Positions 36,101 through 51,100 of a DNA stretch of 64,000 nucleotides are shown here, one piece after another (within the stretch, counting starts at the first letter, position 1; every line of letters starts with the position of its first letter). Source of the DNA: Cornus controversa (taxonomy: Eukaryota > Streptophyta > Magnoliopsida > Cornales > Cornaceae); the NCBI GenBank assembly GCA_026545225.1, contig CM048846.1:83469270-83533269 (forward strand), in the 5' to 3' direction. The notes under the pieces are model-generated. The model did not search any database, had not been told where the DNA came from, and saw only the letters and a list, made by a program, of their open reading frames with translations. The translations under genes and the position numbers were made by a program.

Positions 36101-39100
36101 CCTAATTCTTTTTCTAACAAAACCCTATTTTTTTTTTCTTTTTTCTCCTTTTTTAGCCTCTTTCTTTCTTTTTCCTAGCAAAACAAGTTCTAGAAAGATT
36201 GTTTTAACAATTCAATTATAGCCCATCTCATCTCTTCATCTTTGTTCTTTTTTACTCTTCTTTCTCTTACTATACAACTGCTATCTTTTACATGTGACTT
36301 TTTGATAATGCATTTGTATTTGGAGTAAGCTGGAATGATGTTTAAATGATAAGACTAGTTTTTATTTTAATGTCTCGTTTTGATTTAGTTTTATGACTTT
36401 GTGACATCGTTCTCTTATAATTATTGTTGTTGTGGAGTAGATTCAATTGTGTACTTGTAACTTATGATTGGTGAATTTTTTTTTTGTTAGGTTGATGAAA
36501 AATAATATTACTCTTAATTATTTAAAGTACGACATCAAATATTATATAAATATAAACATTTATTATTTGTGGTGTCCCCGCCGTGTCTGTATCCTAATTT
36601 TTTAGGATTTGTCGTGTCGTCGTGTCGCCGTGTTCGTGTCGTGTCATATCTGTGTCCCTTATCCGTTTCCGTGCTTCTTAGCTACATCCAAATTTAAATG
36701 TGATAAATGCATCAATAGGCTTGGATGCAAAGAGATGTCTTTTTTGTAACAAGAGTGAACAATGACCCAACCCATCATTCCTCTGAGTTGCGTGGTGCGG
36801 AAGTGGTGTGAAATGTTTGATCTCAAATGAAAGACCTAGAGGGGGGGGGGGGTGAATGGGTCTAGCTTGCTCTTTTGATTGATTTTTGGATTATTTTAAT
36901 TTTTACCGAATTAAAAATAAATCACCACACAAAGTAGTAAATATAATTCAGAAAAATAAAGTAGAGCAAGAGATGACACCAAGATTTTTAACGTGAAAAC
37001 GTCGAAAGAAAAAATCACAGAGACTAGCCGTCTCAAGCGAAACAATCCACTATCTCGAAGCAAAGTTACACCAACTCTATTTTAGTCTCAAACCCACTAC
37101 ACTCTACAAAGAACTAATTGCTCAAAATTCTAGGCTGACTCTTGCGACTCCTTGTCCTATTGTTGCGAACTCCATGCTGACTTCTCAATTCTTGCAGACG
37201 AGTTGCTGGAAGAACATGAATGCTTTGCGAATACTCTACCCTTTCATAGTGATTGAATCACCTTCCTTATACTCACGATGGCGAAAATGAAAGGAAAAAT
37301 CCTGCTTCTCTTATCAACAAATAGTAGAAAGCTCTATGTCATTGATCAGATGAACAATATCGCCCAAATAACACTCACGTGTAATAGTGTGTGCTCTCAA
37401 ATAAAGAAAAACACTCGGAGGATGATTTTTCTCTCAAAAACTCATTTAAAGCTCTCACAATGAAAAATAATTTGTCTCTCTCTAGTGTTATTTAGAGCTG
37501 CAGAATAGAGGAGTTTAAATAGACAAGAGAGTCCAAATAAAAATTGGAAAAAGTGTTTTGAAATCTCATTGGGTGCCTCTAGTATTTTGATTGAAAAGGG
37601 AGTTTAAAACCAAGTGAAAAACTAAGTTTTACATCACCTCCAACCATTTCCAAGAAAAGTGCAACTGGTTCCACAACCATTTTGGAAAATCCGAAATCCA
37701 ACAGAATGCTTCCCCAGCCGGTTCCAAAAATGGTGCAATCGGTTCCACATGCATTCTGGAAAATTTTCGTGTAACTATGCAGAGAACCTGACTTTCCAGA
37801 CTTCGTTGAGTGGTCAAACGAACTCAAAATTAAGCAAACAATATATCGTTGGAAAGCTTATCGAGTCTAGTTTCTAACCATATAAAGATCATCTTGAAAC
37901 TCCCAAGTATAGAGTGAGATATTGTTAAAATACTACGGACAGGTCAGAAATTGACTGAACACAACACCCCATGTTGGTATTGTTTCAAGGTTCACTCAAG
38001 TCATGTTCCAAGGTTTTCAAAACAGATTTTGACTCTCGAAATCATTCAAAAACATTTTTCAAAAACAAGTGGACTCACACACTCACCTCTTCTAAGTGGT
38101 GTTCAAATTCAATCAATAGGTACTGAGCTTGTTGGATCACTTGTTGTTCAGCTTCTGAAATCTAGACTCAAATAAACATAAAATTACAACTCAATTTATC
38201 AAGTTTTGACATTGAAACTTGCCAACACAAAAGCCAAGTTTCTCACAATTTCTATTTAAATAAAATATTTAGTACTTATCTGAGACCTATAGATAGGATG
38301 AGTGGAGTGACTAGAAGAGATAGGATCACTAATAAAAGTGAGAAAAATTACATTGGAGATAAAATTAGAGAGAGTAGACTTAGATGGTTTGGACACATAC
38401 ATCGGAGATGCGCTGTCAAGTGAGGAAGACTAGTTGTAATAGAAGGTAAGAGATGGAAAGGGCGACCAAAAATAACATTGGATGAGATTATTAAAAATGA
38501 CTTTAAAAAGTTATATATAGTAGGTGAAATGACATGTAATAGAAAAAGTTGGGGAGAGATGATTCATGTGGTCGACCCCATTCATATGGGTTTAAGGCAA
38601 TGATGATGATGATTATTTAGTACTTATCTGAAAGATATTCTAATAGTATTGGTTGTAATGGTTGTTAATAAATCATGTTACAAAATCAATTAATGTTTTC
38701 ACTACTAGTGATTCGAGAGAGATTGATTTAGAGATGAATATATTGATGAGAAGTTAAAGGTAGCTCCAATTAAGGAGTACGTGAGACAAATTGGATGATT
38801 TGGTTTGACCTTGCACAATGAAGCCAGTAGCGAGCTTACTACATGATTAAGCTCGAGGGTTTGTGCTACTATGTCGAGGTAGTGAAGGAAGACCTTGTGA
38901 CCTGTAATGTTGCAGAAGTTAGGGCTCTAGGCAGAGGAATAATGCAAAGGGAGGTGATATTGGCCCTCTCTTTTTTTGATAAATGCGATCCTTTTCTTGT
39001 TTTTTCCTTAATATAAATGACAATGCCCCTAATACTTGATTCACTTATGAGTTAGGCAAGTTAGGGATAATAATGTCATTTCACTTTGAAAGTGGAGTGC

Positions 39101-42100
39101 ATTTATAAAAAAACGGAGTGCGAGTATTGTGTCCCTAATGCAAATCAGGATCAGTTTAGCTGATCCAAATGGTTTAAGCTATTCATTAGTCTAGCTTCAT
39201 TGAAAATCTTTGACAAGTTAGTGCTCAGCTCTAAAGAAAAAAAATTGAATTAATTTGTCCAACTCTTGTACTATATTTTTGAAGGTTCTTGTTGAATATC
39301 TGCAGGCTATAAATCCTTTGGAACTAGCTATGGAAGCTCTTAAAGAGATCCAACTGCGATTTTATAGAGATTTCCCTGCCCATCCAAAAGAACAGGTTTA
39401 TCGATTTGCAACACCATCAACCATGAAACCGACTCAATGGAGTTGTACGTTCTGAGCCAATGAGTAACAAATACTAGAAAAGGAACATGTTTCTGTTCCT
39501 TTTTAATTACTTCTTTTACTTATCACAAATTTTATGACACCTGCTTTTCTTTTCCATATTCATTTCTTACAGATCCTGGAGGTGGGATGAATCAAATTCC
39601 TGCGGAGTGTACAATCTCAGGAGATGTCAGGTATAAATCTCTCTCAACCACTATTTTCAAGGACCATGGATTTAGATCAAAGTCTAATAATTTTCCTTTT
39701 CTGTTGCAGGCTAACTCCATTTTACAAGTAAGCCACTTTCTTTTAGCCAAAATAGGATTTGCTAATTCAGAAAGCAGACTCTTCAATCTGGGATCCTTTT
39801 ATTATTTCATATTCACATTTTTGTTAAATGTCAAGCGGCGTCTTCCAAGTAAGAGAAATAGGCTGAATGTTTTTAAATTCTATTTCTAATGCTTGGACAC
39901 TCTGTTTCAGCGTAAAAGATGTGATGCAGAAGCTACAAGAATATGTAGATGATATAAATGTCAACATAGAGAAACTGGACACAAGAGGGCCGGTTTCAAA
40001 ATATGTCCTACCCAATGAGAACCTGAGGGGAAGGTGTCTCTTCTTCTTCTTCTTCTTCAAATAAGTACCTTTTCATTATGGAAACTTAACAGAAATTGTT
40101 CCATATAAAATACATGCTCTCCTGAGAGTAATTTGATTTTATTAAGATGCAAGTCAAAATTTTCTCAGTTATGTCTATATTTAATTTATAACGGCTCAAG
40201 TACAACCTTTTCGTTATGGAAACTTAACAGAAATTGTTTCAAATAAGATACATGCTCTCATGAGAGTAATTCAATTTTGTAAGAGGCATGACAAATTTGG
40301 CTCATTTATGTCTATCTATTTAATTTCTATGATATGGGTTAGTTATTTTGGCCTTTCTCATCCTGCAGTATTACAATTAGTTTTGATGATCCATCGTCTG
40401 GGGTTGCTTGTGATCTTGATTCCCGTGGTTTCCATGTATTGTGCAAAGCCACTGAAGAAGTGGTTGGGTATGCAGAACCCTACTCTATAACAGGCACTTT
40501 GCCGCTCATACGAGAACTGCAGGTTAAGTATATTTTTCTTTATTTTATTACTATTTAACTTTTCTGAAATTTAAATGTTGGACTATCCCTCACATCCATC
40601 TTTGTGTGTCAGGATGAAGGCTTTGATGTTCAAACTTCAGGCTATGGTATGATCCTCTTGCTACTTCATTTAAATTTAGTTTCCATCTTTGGAATATCAT
40701 TGTGGAATGCTTGTGAACTTAATTGCAAGACAATTTTAAAAAAATGATATGTCTTATCCAGTTTGTATCTTTTAGGGATAAAGTTACATAGGTAATGCAC
40801 AACATGCCAAAAAGAAAAGTGATCAGGGTTTTCACAGTGGAGCTCTATGCTATGTACCTTGTATAATGTAGTTTAAATGAAAATGCTATCTACCTTGTGT
40901 AATCTAGTTTTGGGTTGAATTGGAATCTTTTTATTTTTTTAAAGGGTAAAATGCTCTCACACCCCCTTAGGTTTCTTTTTATTGTTCATAGATTAAACTT
41001 GTGTTAAAAATAGCTCTAACACCCCCTAAGATTTGATTGAAACTTGGCCTGACACCCCCTTTTCCCATTATACCCTTATCTTATTTTAAGATATTAAATA
41101 ACAATAATATATTATCTGAGAAATGTCAAAAATGACCTTTCATCTCCCCTTTCTCTCTTTGTAAAAAACTTTCATCCCTCTCTCTCTCTAACTCTCTTCC
41201 GTCTCCGTTCAACAAACAGTCCACTGAATTCATCTTACACTGTCCAACTCCAACAACCGAGCTACCACTTTCTCCATTGCATCCACTGCTCATCACTGAA
41301 TCATCAAATACTAAATGTTTCTGCCGCTGACCGTCACGAGTGGTTGTCCAACTCCACCATCTTCCCCGTCGATCAACTAACAGAACCACAGTGAGAAGAC
41401 CCAATTAAGGCCCCAATGTCATCTTCAATATCATCAACACCACTGTTCACAGCCGAAACACCATCAATCAAGTCCATCATCATCAACCAAAGACCCTTAG
41501 TTGCCAATGGTGAACCCACTGCCAAAATCTTCTGCTGCCGTGAGTGGCTGTCCAACTCCACCATGGCCACCCACCTTCTGCCACATCGAAGCCAAGACTC
41601 CACCGTTCGCTGCAAAGACCCATCTCCACACAACCATTTATAACTGAAGCTCATCCGCCATCATTAAAGACTCCAGCACTTCTGGGTCTTCTATACACAC
41701 CAACGAGCCCCACTCCACCATGCCATCTTTTAGAGAGAGAGTCAATTGAGGAGTGGAGTGAGGAAAAAAGAAGAGAGTGAAGCTGAGAGAGAGATGTGAA
41801 GTTAGAGGGAGAGTGAGCCGGCCAGCAGTGATGGAAGTCGTTGCCCACCATTTGCGCCGTCTCTGTTGGCCACGGCGAGTCGCAACCACGTGAAGTGGCT
41901 GCTGCTAGCGACTTCCGTCGCTGCTGGCCGGTAACAACAGTCGTCGTGACCAGTGACTGTTGACGCTGAAAGCCACATGCCGGTCACTGGCGACCCATGG
42001 CCCTAGTCTTTTTCTCTCTCCATTGATGAGCTTGATGTGGTATGAGCTGATCTTGACAGTGGGTCTTCTCATAGTAGTGCAACGGGTGAAGATGGTGGTG

Positions 42101-45100
42101 AACAATGACTTATCACAATGGGCTTCACCTGTTGATGAAAGTCGGAGCTCTAGTGAAAGTGATGTTGTAGCCGAGAGAACCGAGAGTGAATGGAGAGGAA
42201 AAGAGAACGGTCCGAGCACACCTTCTCGGCTGCCCCATGCATAGCCACGCCATTGTCATCACGAAGGAATCACCTGAAACTCCACCATTGTGAGGGAGGA
42301 GAGAGAAAGAATATAAGGAAGAGAGATGACAGAGAGAATCAGGAGAGCGAGCAGAGATGGGTTTGAGGAGAGAGTGTTGATGTGTTAAGGGTATTTTTGT
42401 ACTTGTACGAATAAGATTAATTTTGTCATTTTACTATACTTAAGGGCATTATTGGTATTTAATTTTAATTTTTACAATGAGGGGGTGTCAGGGCAAGTTT
42501 CAATCAAACCTCAAGGGGTGTTAGAGCTATTTTTGACACAAGTTTAATTTGTGAGCAATAAAAGGAAACCTGAGGGGGTGTTAGAGCATTTTACTATTTT
42601 TTAAAAGTTGGTACGTTTTTGGTCAGATTTTATTTATTTATTAAGGTTTAGTGGTCAAAGATATTTGGTAATTTATTTATCTGCTGGCCATATACTGTAG
42701 TAGTGCTCCATGGGCCATAGGCGCTGCTGCGCAAGTTATGTTATTTGATTTTTATAGTCCTAGTTGGTCTTGAAAATTCTTACTAGTCAAAGGGTCAAAG
42801 TTTCTTACTTTTGTGTCAAGATGAGAGCAGAAGTTCTATTTAATGAAAATTTTATAAAAGTTCGAGATTTATTAAGTGATATGGCTTAATCCTGTTAGAG
42901 TGAAGCATTAGAGTAGGTAAGACCGTAAGAATTCTAGATTCTTCTTCTTTTTTATTTCTTCTCTTTAGTTACTTTTCCTGATTTACTATTCTCACTCCTA
43001 TTTCAGCCCCTACTTCAGCTCCAAATTCTACCATACCAAACCTAACTAATCCCAACCTATTCCCCTGCCCATGGGCCTTTAGTTTAACACTCAGATCTTA
43101 AAATATTCTGTCCAGTACTCCCAATTCTCTTCTTTCTGAAAATCAAACCTAGCAGTTTTTAGATGAAGTAAAATCCAACCCACTTAATCTTCACTCTTCA
43201 AACCCTAATACTCTTTCTTGTACCCTTTCAAATCCTTACCTCATTAGTTCTCAACAGCCTTAACCTTTTATAAAATCAATTCTAGTCTTGTAGGCAGCAT
43301 TATTCAAAGTTTACTAGAGTTGTTCTACATTAGTTTGGTATCAGAGCAAGTATGTGAGTGTTTCAGTACAGTTGTCCTACATCACAAGGATTTAGGGGTT
43401 GGTTCAATATATCTTTCTGAATTGAGGAAGGTGAATATGGACAAACCGTGTAACTTATTATCATTGTAAGATATAACCATTTGTTGTTTTAGTACTTTGT
43501 TATTCATTTGACTGTAATTGAATAGTGAACGCCGCCATCTTCTTGCTAATGTTGTGACTAGTGGGAAGATTTCAGTAAGCCAATCGTTCTATAAATAGTT
43601 AATAATGGACAACCAAGGCACTTTATTCCATAAATGAAACCAAGACAAGGATGTTGAGATGGATGGGTGAGGGAATAACTTTGGAAAGTGTGCTATCCCA
43701 GGAGTTTTAGAAGTATCAATCTTTATGGTCTTTTCTGCAATAAATTTATATTCCATTGATTTAAAATTTTGAATTGGGTAAATACGTTTACATTTGAAGA
43801 AAGATAAGGAACTACAAAGTGACAATGATGGTGGATCGTAAAATTGCAGTTGATTTAGTATACCAAAAATACAATGGAAAAGACTTTCAATAAATGTTTA
43901 AGGTAACCTTGTGATCCTTCAATGCCCAGTGTTTCCTCTTAGGTGTCTTATAAAAGCGGTAAAATTTCAAAACAAGAAAGAGGAAAGATAGAATAGATAA
44001 CTGAGCATCTTTTTCAAATATTTCTCTCCTCTTTCTTTTGTGCTAATAAGATAATCAGTTTTAATTTGTATGGTATGTCTTATGATTGATTTGAACTGTC
44101 GTTTATTATTAAGATTTGGTAGGGTTAATTTTAGTAGGTCTTGTTGCGTTTAGTGTTTTAGACTCCACAGAAAAAGGTTATGTAGTAATGTAACAAATTA
44201 CTTCCTCTCTCATTGGTTAATCAGTTGGTATCGATTTACAGTGTTGTAGGACATTTCCAAAATGTCCTCTAATGTCTAGAGCAAAGGTTCAAATAAGCAA
44301 TTTCAGAAATAAGTTTTCTTACTCCACCACTGGGACGTGAATGTAGCCCTGCCCCTGACCCTATAGATTAATTGAGAGTAAATATGATTGTGTGATTTTT
44401 GTTCGTCAATATATTTAGCTGAACGGTACTTCACATATAGATGATTTCTAGTTCAGTTGTTAAATACTCTGCCATTACATCACATAACCATTTCTTCTTG
44501 TAGAACACAAATTACTGAAACTTAGTAAGTCTAAACCTACTAAAAGATACTTTCCGAATCTTGGAAATACTAGACATTGTAATTTCAATACTGATTTAAA
44601 AGTCAAAACCATCCAATTGCTAGATAACTGAAGTCCATAAGTTTCTTGTGTTGTAATTAAGAATTTAATAGAAAGGCTATATTTAAAGTTCACATTTGTA
44701 TTCTTTTCTGTAAATCTCCACTACAAACATCCCCGCTTTTGGTTCCCCTTTTCCATTCACCTTCCAACTACACAAAAGTTGTCCCCACCCATTTTTTGAG
44801 TAAAGAAACTCTGGATGCACATTTATGTATCAGTATTTCACCGCCAGTCTTCCCTATCATTAGGTGTGATCTTGAAGCCAAGAGCAGAAGTCTTTTTTCT
44901 TTTTTCATCTTCATATTTGAATATGTATAAACAAATTTTATATGACAAATGTCAAAATATAATATTTACATATAGTAACAAATAGAAAGTGAAAACTTCT
45001 GTTCTACCTCTTTTGTTCTGTGAGTTTAGAACCAAAAATACTACACACAAGTAGCCTTTGAACTACAAATACTTGTAGAGGAAGTTATGTGACTAGATTT

Positions 45101-48100
45101 ATAAAATATCCATTAATAATATCCTTTACCGACCACATAAAGGGAATTTTGAGTTTACACCATGCCAACAATAGATATAATACTAATAATAATATTTATA
45201 AAAAAAAAAACTGGATTAAGTAAACTCATCGAAGAAGTAGGGCTATGGGAGAAAATGTGCCTGAAATCAAAGGCAAAAATTATCTATGCAAAGTAACATG
45301 ATATAGAGATATTTGTTATTGAATATCAACCAAAAAACACCCATCTATAAGAACAAAAGTGAAATAAATAATGTTTGAAAATTTAATCAAAGAAGCACAT
45401 ATCAGTTAATTTGACTTTAACAAACAATACAGTTACTTTTACCCTTATCCTCTGTTGTTTTGCTAAATGACAATTGATTGGAGCTGTTTCTTGTGTTATT
45501 TTTGGAGATTACTAACCTGCTCTCCAAAAAAATATTTAGAAAAAAACACATTGCACATATGCTTTATTGGTTGAATCTCCAAATGCGTCCTCTTCATTTT
45601 GGCGGTAAAGTTGTGTTGGAGTGATTCAAGTTTCAAGGTCACCAACAAGTACATAGCAACTCAACAAAGTCTTTTTCCAGCTACTTGGGGCTGGTTCCAT
45701 TCAAGACTGTAGTCTTAGTCAAACCGCATGTTATCATGTATTTCCTTACTAACACTATCCATGTCAATTTTGGTCTTTCCCTCCTAGTATTATCCGCAAT
45801 GTGAACGATGTCACTCTTCCTAACTGGTGCACTTGGTGGTCTTATATACACATGTCCAAACCATCTTAATCTCTCATTTTATTCCCAATTGGTGCTACTG
45901 TTAGCATCTCACGGATGTGCTAAACTCTAATTCTATCCTCTCTCACCTTGTCACATTCATATCAACATTTGCAATTTCCACCACACTCACTTTACTGTTT
46001 CTTAGCTGCCCAACATTATCCTATAAAGAGTGACTTGTTTAATAGCTGCTTTATAAAACTTCCTCCCTTTCAATTTTAGAGGAATACGCCGATCTAGTAG
46101 ATGCACTTCCCTATTTAACCCATCCTGGCTTGATTTTATGGTCTCCAATTTTTCCTTCATAGTGAATAAATGAGCCTAAATAAAGGAAATATTTACTTTT
46201 TTGTATTTATTGATCCTCAATTTTCCCTAAATCTCGATGTTCACTCTTTGTCGATGATATTGTTTTAATTGATGAATTTTTTTTAATTACTATTTTCTTA
46301 TCCTTATTCTTCACTTTTTGGTATCTTATCTTGAACACGTCTTGTCAGTTTATTTATAACTAAGGCAAAAAGATATGGGCTTAATGCCGACCCCTAATGT
46401 AAGCATACAATAATTGGAAATTCACTTGTTCCTCCTACAGTCATTCTAACTCTTGTCACATTTCCATCATAAATGTCCTTTATCATGTTGATATATCCTT
46501 TTATTCCTTTCTAAAACCTTCCATGTTAGATCTCTAGGTACCCCATTTGAAGTTTCTCTAAATCAATAAAAACAATGCGAAGATCTTTCTTCTTCTTTCG
46601 ATGTCTTTCCATTAGTCTCCTCAATAAATAAATAGCCTCTATCATTGTCCCTCCCTAACATGAGACTAAATTCTCTAACAGTTTAATTTCCTTCTTAGTT
46701 GCTGTTCAATCATTGTCCTAAATTTTATAGTATGACTTGTTAATTTAATACTGCGATAATTAAGACAACTTTATATATCCTTTTGTTTTTACAAACCATT
46801 AAATACTTTTGCGCCACTCATTAGTCATTTTCTTAATTGTTAGGAGTTTGTTAAACAAATTTTTTTTTTTATAAGTAAAGATTTATTAGAAAGCACCCAG
46901 AAAAAGGGAGGGGCAACCCTTGAACAAGAACCTATTACAGAGCAAAGGAACTTAAAAAGTCAACCATTGCTTCTACGGAGTTACAAGCTCTACCTTGAAC
47001 CCAGTAAGAGAGGGTACAAAGAATTGAGAATTTAAGCGTCCCATTAGAAGACTCCTCGTCATCAAACGTTCTTCGGTTTTGTTCTCTCCACAAGCACCAC
47101 CACACGCAAAGGGGAGTTGCCTTCCAATAATTACGGATATGAGTGTCCACAAGGCCACCGCTCCAGGCTTCCATCAGACCTCTGGTGGAGCTGGGCATGA
47201 CCCACTGAACTCTGAACAATCCCAAAAGTAAGCTCCAACAGTCACGGGCCACTGAACAGTGGAGTAACAGATGGTCAACTGTCTCCTCATTTTGCTTGCA
47301 CATACAACGCCAGTTCACGATGATCCGTTGTCTTATCCTCAAGTTGTCAAGTGTTAAAATTCTTCCATGAACGGAGGTCCAACCGAAGAAGGCCACCCTA
47401 GGGGGGGCTTTAGAGCGCCACACAGACTTCCAAGGGAAAGTCGTCCCTTCAAACCCAGAAATACTCCTATAGAAGGAGTTCACCTCGAAGCCCTTCGGAG
47501 AAGGAGTCCATGTCATTGAGTCTTCCCTCCCAACATTCACAACTTGGAGATAGAGCGACTCCAGAAAACGAATGACATCCTCAATCTCCCAGTCCTGAAG
47601 ATTTCTCGTGAACCCGACATCCCATATTGTTCTTCCACTATCAAGGTGGTAGCAGAAAGAGACAAAGGTATGGCGATTACGCGAGATCCGATAGAGACTG
47701 GGAAAAAGTTGAGCCAAAGGCCTGTCGCCACACCACCAATCTTCCCAGAGACGAATATTTCTTCCACTCCCGACCTTGAATTTTATGAATTTGGAAAACT
47801 CTGGCCACCCTTTCCGGATTGACTTCCAGACACCGACCCCTGCAGGAGTCCTAACCTCCCTAGAGCACCACCCTCCACTCTCTTCCCCAAATCTACTGAG
47901 GATGAGCCGTCTCCAAAGCCTCTGCCTTTCTTTCCCAAATCTCCACAGCCACTTCCCAAGGAGTGCTTTGTTGAAGGCTCCCAAACTTCTTATGCCTAAC
48001 CCTCCTAGCTTAACGGGTTTGCAAGCTTGATTCCAACTGATCAGATGGTATTTAAATTCATCGCCAAGGCCCCCCCACAAAAAATTGCGCTGAAGTCTCT

Positions 48101-51100
48101 CAAGTCTCTCCATAACTGAGGTAGGAATCTGGAAGAGGGAAAGGAAGTATGTGGGAAGAGAAGATAGAGAACTTTTGATCAAAGTAACTCTGCCTCCTTT
48201 GGATAAGTACTGTTTCTTCCATCCCGCTAGCCTTCTCTCGAACCTTTCCACTATCGGGTCCCAACCTCCCACCCTTCTGGCAGAATCTCCCAACGGCAAA
48301 CCCAAATACGTGATTGGGAGAGAACCGACTCCGCAGTCTAGTATGTTAGCCAAGACCACTAAGTTTGGCATAACTCCCACCGGAACCACTACACTCTTTC
48401 CGACATTGATTCGAAGACCTGAAACTGCTTGGAAGCAAATCAACACACACCTCAAGTGTCTCATCTGAGATTCGTCCGCGTCACAAAACACAATAGTATC
48501 GTCTGCGAACAGTAGATGGGAAATATCAATCTGACTGGCGCTATCTCTACCCACCCTGAATCCCGTAATGAAACCCAGATCAGCAGCTTTTCTCATCAAC
48601 CTGCTGAGGCTCTCCATTATGATAAGAAACAGGAAGGGGGATAATGGATCCCCTTGACGAAGCCCCCGAGAGCTACTAAAAAAGCCCGAAGGAGATCCAT
48701 TTATGAGCACTGAGAACCGAACTGTGGATATAAAGAACTTGATCCACGTTCTCCATCTTTCCCCAAATCCTATCCTTTCCATCAAATAAAGCAGGAAGTT
48801 CCAATTGACGTGATCGAAGGCCTTCTCAATGTCTAGCTTGCACAAAATCCCTGGAACCCCGCTTCTCAATCTGTAATCCACATACTCGCTAGCAATAAGA
48901 GCAGAGTCTAAAATCTGGCGTCCTCCTACGAAGGCACTTTGAGGGTCTGAAATAAGTCCATCCATGACGCTGCTCAGTCTCGAAGCTAGAACTTTAGCCA
49001 TAAGCTTGTAGATGCATCCCACCAAGCTAATAGGTCTGAAGTCCCGGACATCAGTAGCGCCTCCCTTCTTCGGAATGAGGGCGATGAAAGAGGCATTCAA
49101 GCTTTTCTCGAAGCGACAATGAGAGTGGAAAGCATGAAAGGTGCCCATCACCTCTCCCTTAACCACCTCCCAATTTTCCAGAAGGAAATGAGAAGTGAAG
49201 CCATCTGGCCCTGGCGCTTTGTCCGCTTTACAGCTCTTTAGAGCCGAAAGAACCTCTTCCTCACTGAAAGGCCTCTCCAGACCTTCACGACCCTCCTCTG
49301 ATAGTCTGTCAAACGGTAGCCCGTCAAGCTGAGGCCTCCAGCTAAAGTCTTCCGTGTACAATCTCTGGTAGAAGGAGGACACCACTGTTCCCACCTCTTC
49401 CGCTCTGCTAAGAACCTGCCCGTCAACAATGATCCTCCCAATATGGTTATTTCTCCGGTGAGCATTTGCCAGCCGATGGAAAAATCTTGAGTTTTTGTCC
49501 CCTTCTTTCAGCCAAATGGCCCTGGATTTCTGACGCCACGAGATCTCTTCCGAAATCGCTATCTCGTAAATCTCGGTCTGACACTCCACTCTCCTCCTTC
49601 TCCCCTCCTCCCCTATTTCTCCAGAATCTTCCAAACGGTCCAACTCGGCAATTTCCGACATCATCCTATTTTTCCGCCATTCCAAGTTCCCAAACACCTC
49701 CTTATTCCATTTTTTGATGTTCTCTTTCAGGGCACGAAGTTTAGCAGCCAGGACGAAACTTGGGTTGCCAAGCGCCTCGCATCCTTCCCACCAACCCTGC
49801 ACTCTTTCCTTGAAGTCCTCAGCCCTCAGCCACATGTGTTCAAACCTGAACGGAGTTTTCCTCTGTGTGATGCCCCCACAGTCTATAACCAATGGAGTGT
49901 GATCCGAGGTAACTCTAGTCAAAGCCGCTTGCACCACATCCGGGAATTTCTCCTCCCAATCCCCGGATATGAGGAACCTATCCAACCGAGATAGGGTGGG
50001 GGTCTCCCTCCCGCTGGACCAAGTGAAGGTTGCCCCCTCCATGGGCAAGTCAATTAGATGATGCTCGTCTATGAATCCTGAGAATTGCTCCATGGGCGGT
50101 GTCCACGCACCCCTGGAAGATCTCTCAGATGGGTTTCTGATTGCGTTGAAATCTCCCCCAATACACCAAGGAAGAGGCCATCTCCTCCTCATTGATCCGA
50201 GCTCGTCCCACAAAAGGTGCCTCTCACTGTCTTCAACTGGGCCGTAAACACCAGAAAAGATCCATTTGAATCCGTCTTCCTCTAAAGAAAAAGTGCAAGA
50301 TACTGAAAATCTCCCCACCCAAGCATCCACCTTTGTCACCCACCTTTTATCCCACATCACAAGGACTCCCCCCGAGGAGCCTAAGGCGTCAAGAACTTCC
50401 CAAGCCACATATCTACCCCCCCATAAGCTCCTGACCACATTATTTGTGATAGAAGCCAATTTTGTTTCTTGTAAGCAAACCACTTGAGCATTCCACTTTC
50501 TCACGGCCATCTTCACCACCTTCCTTTTGTCCGGGTTATTGAGACCCCGGACATTCCAAGAGATGATTCGCAGCTTCATAGAAAAACAACGGGTCTCCCT
50601 TCCCCCCTTCTCCTCATCCCTCTTCCACCCTCCTTTGACGACCCCGTCTTCCCATCATAGTTAACATATGAGATTAAGTTCCGAACCTCCCTTTCTCCTC
50701 TATCAGTGCCAACCCTTCTTTTCCCACTATTTCTCAGGTTTTCATGGAAAAGCTGTAGCATTCCCTCAGCCTGCTCATGGTTACCCTCATGGGACATGCC
50801 GAGCAAGTGCCTACATTCTCCTGTATCCAGTCTCCTCCTACTCCTCCATTTCCAGAAATAATCAGTTCCCTGCTGATCTCATTAGGGACAACTGTTTGCA
50901 AAGGGACCGCCAACTCTCCATCAGACAGACTCCCTCCATCCTAAGGAATGATTTCCTGCCCAATTTTCGTGTTTAATCCATTGTCATTTTCTGTTCCACT
51001 GTCAGATCTTCTGCATTCTGAGAAAATAGTGGGGTAATGGAGGGTCCTATGATGAATTCTGCAGAAGTTGGGACATTCAAGTCCTCTGAGAACTCTACGT

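Noticed and set aside
28003-38247. The two related LTRs as ends of a single 10-kb retrotransposon
   Set aside because: Each has its own, different 5-bp target duplication. The first sits wholly inside a TRIM element, and host gene exons lie between them.
41126-42244. Several open frames of 60-104 codons on both strands in intron 9
   Set aside because: They lie inside the TIR element at 40,944-42,595, overlap on both strands and match no family I recognise.
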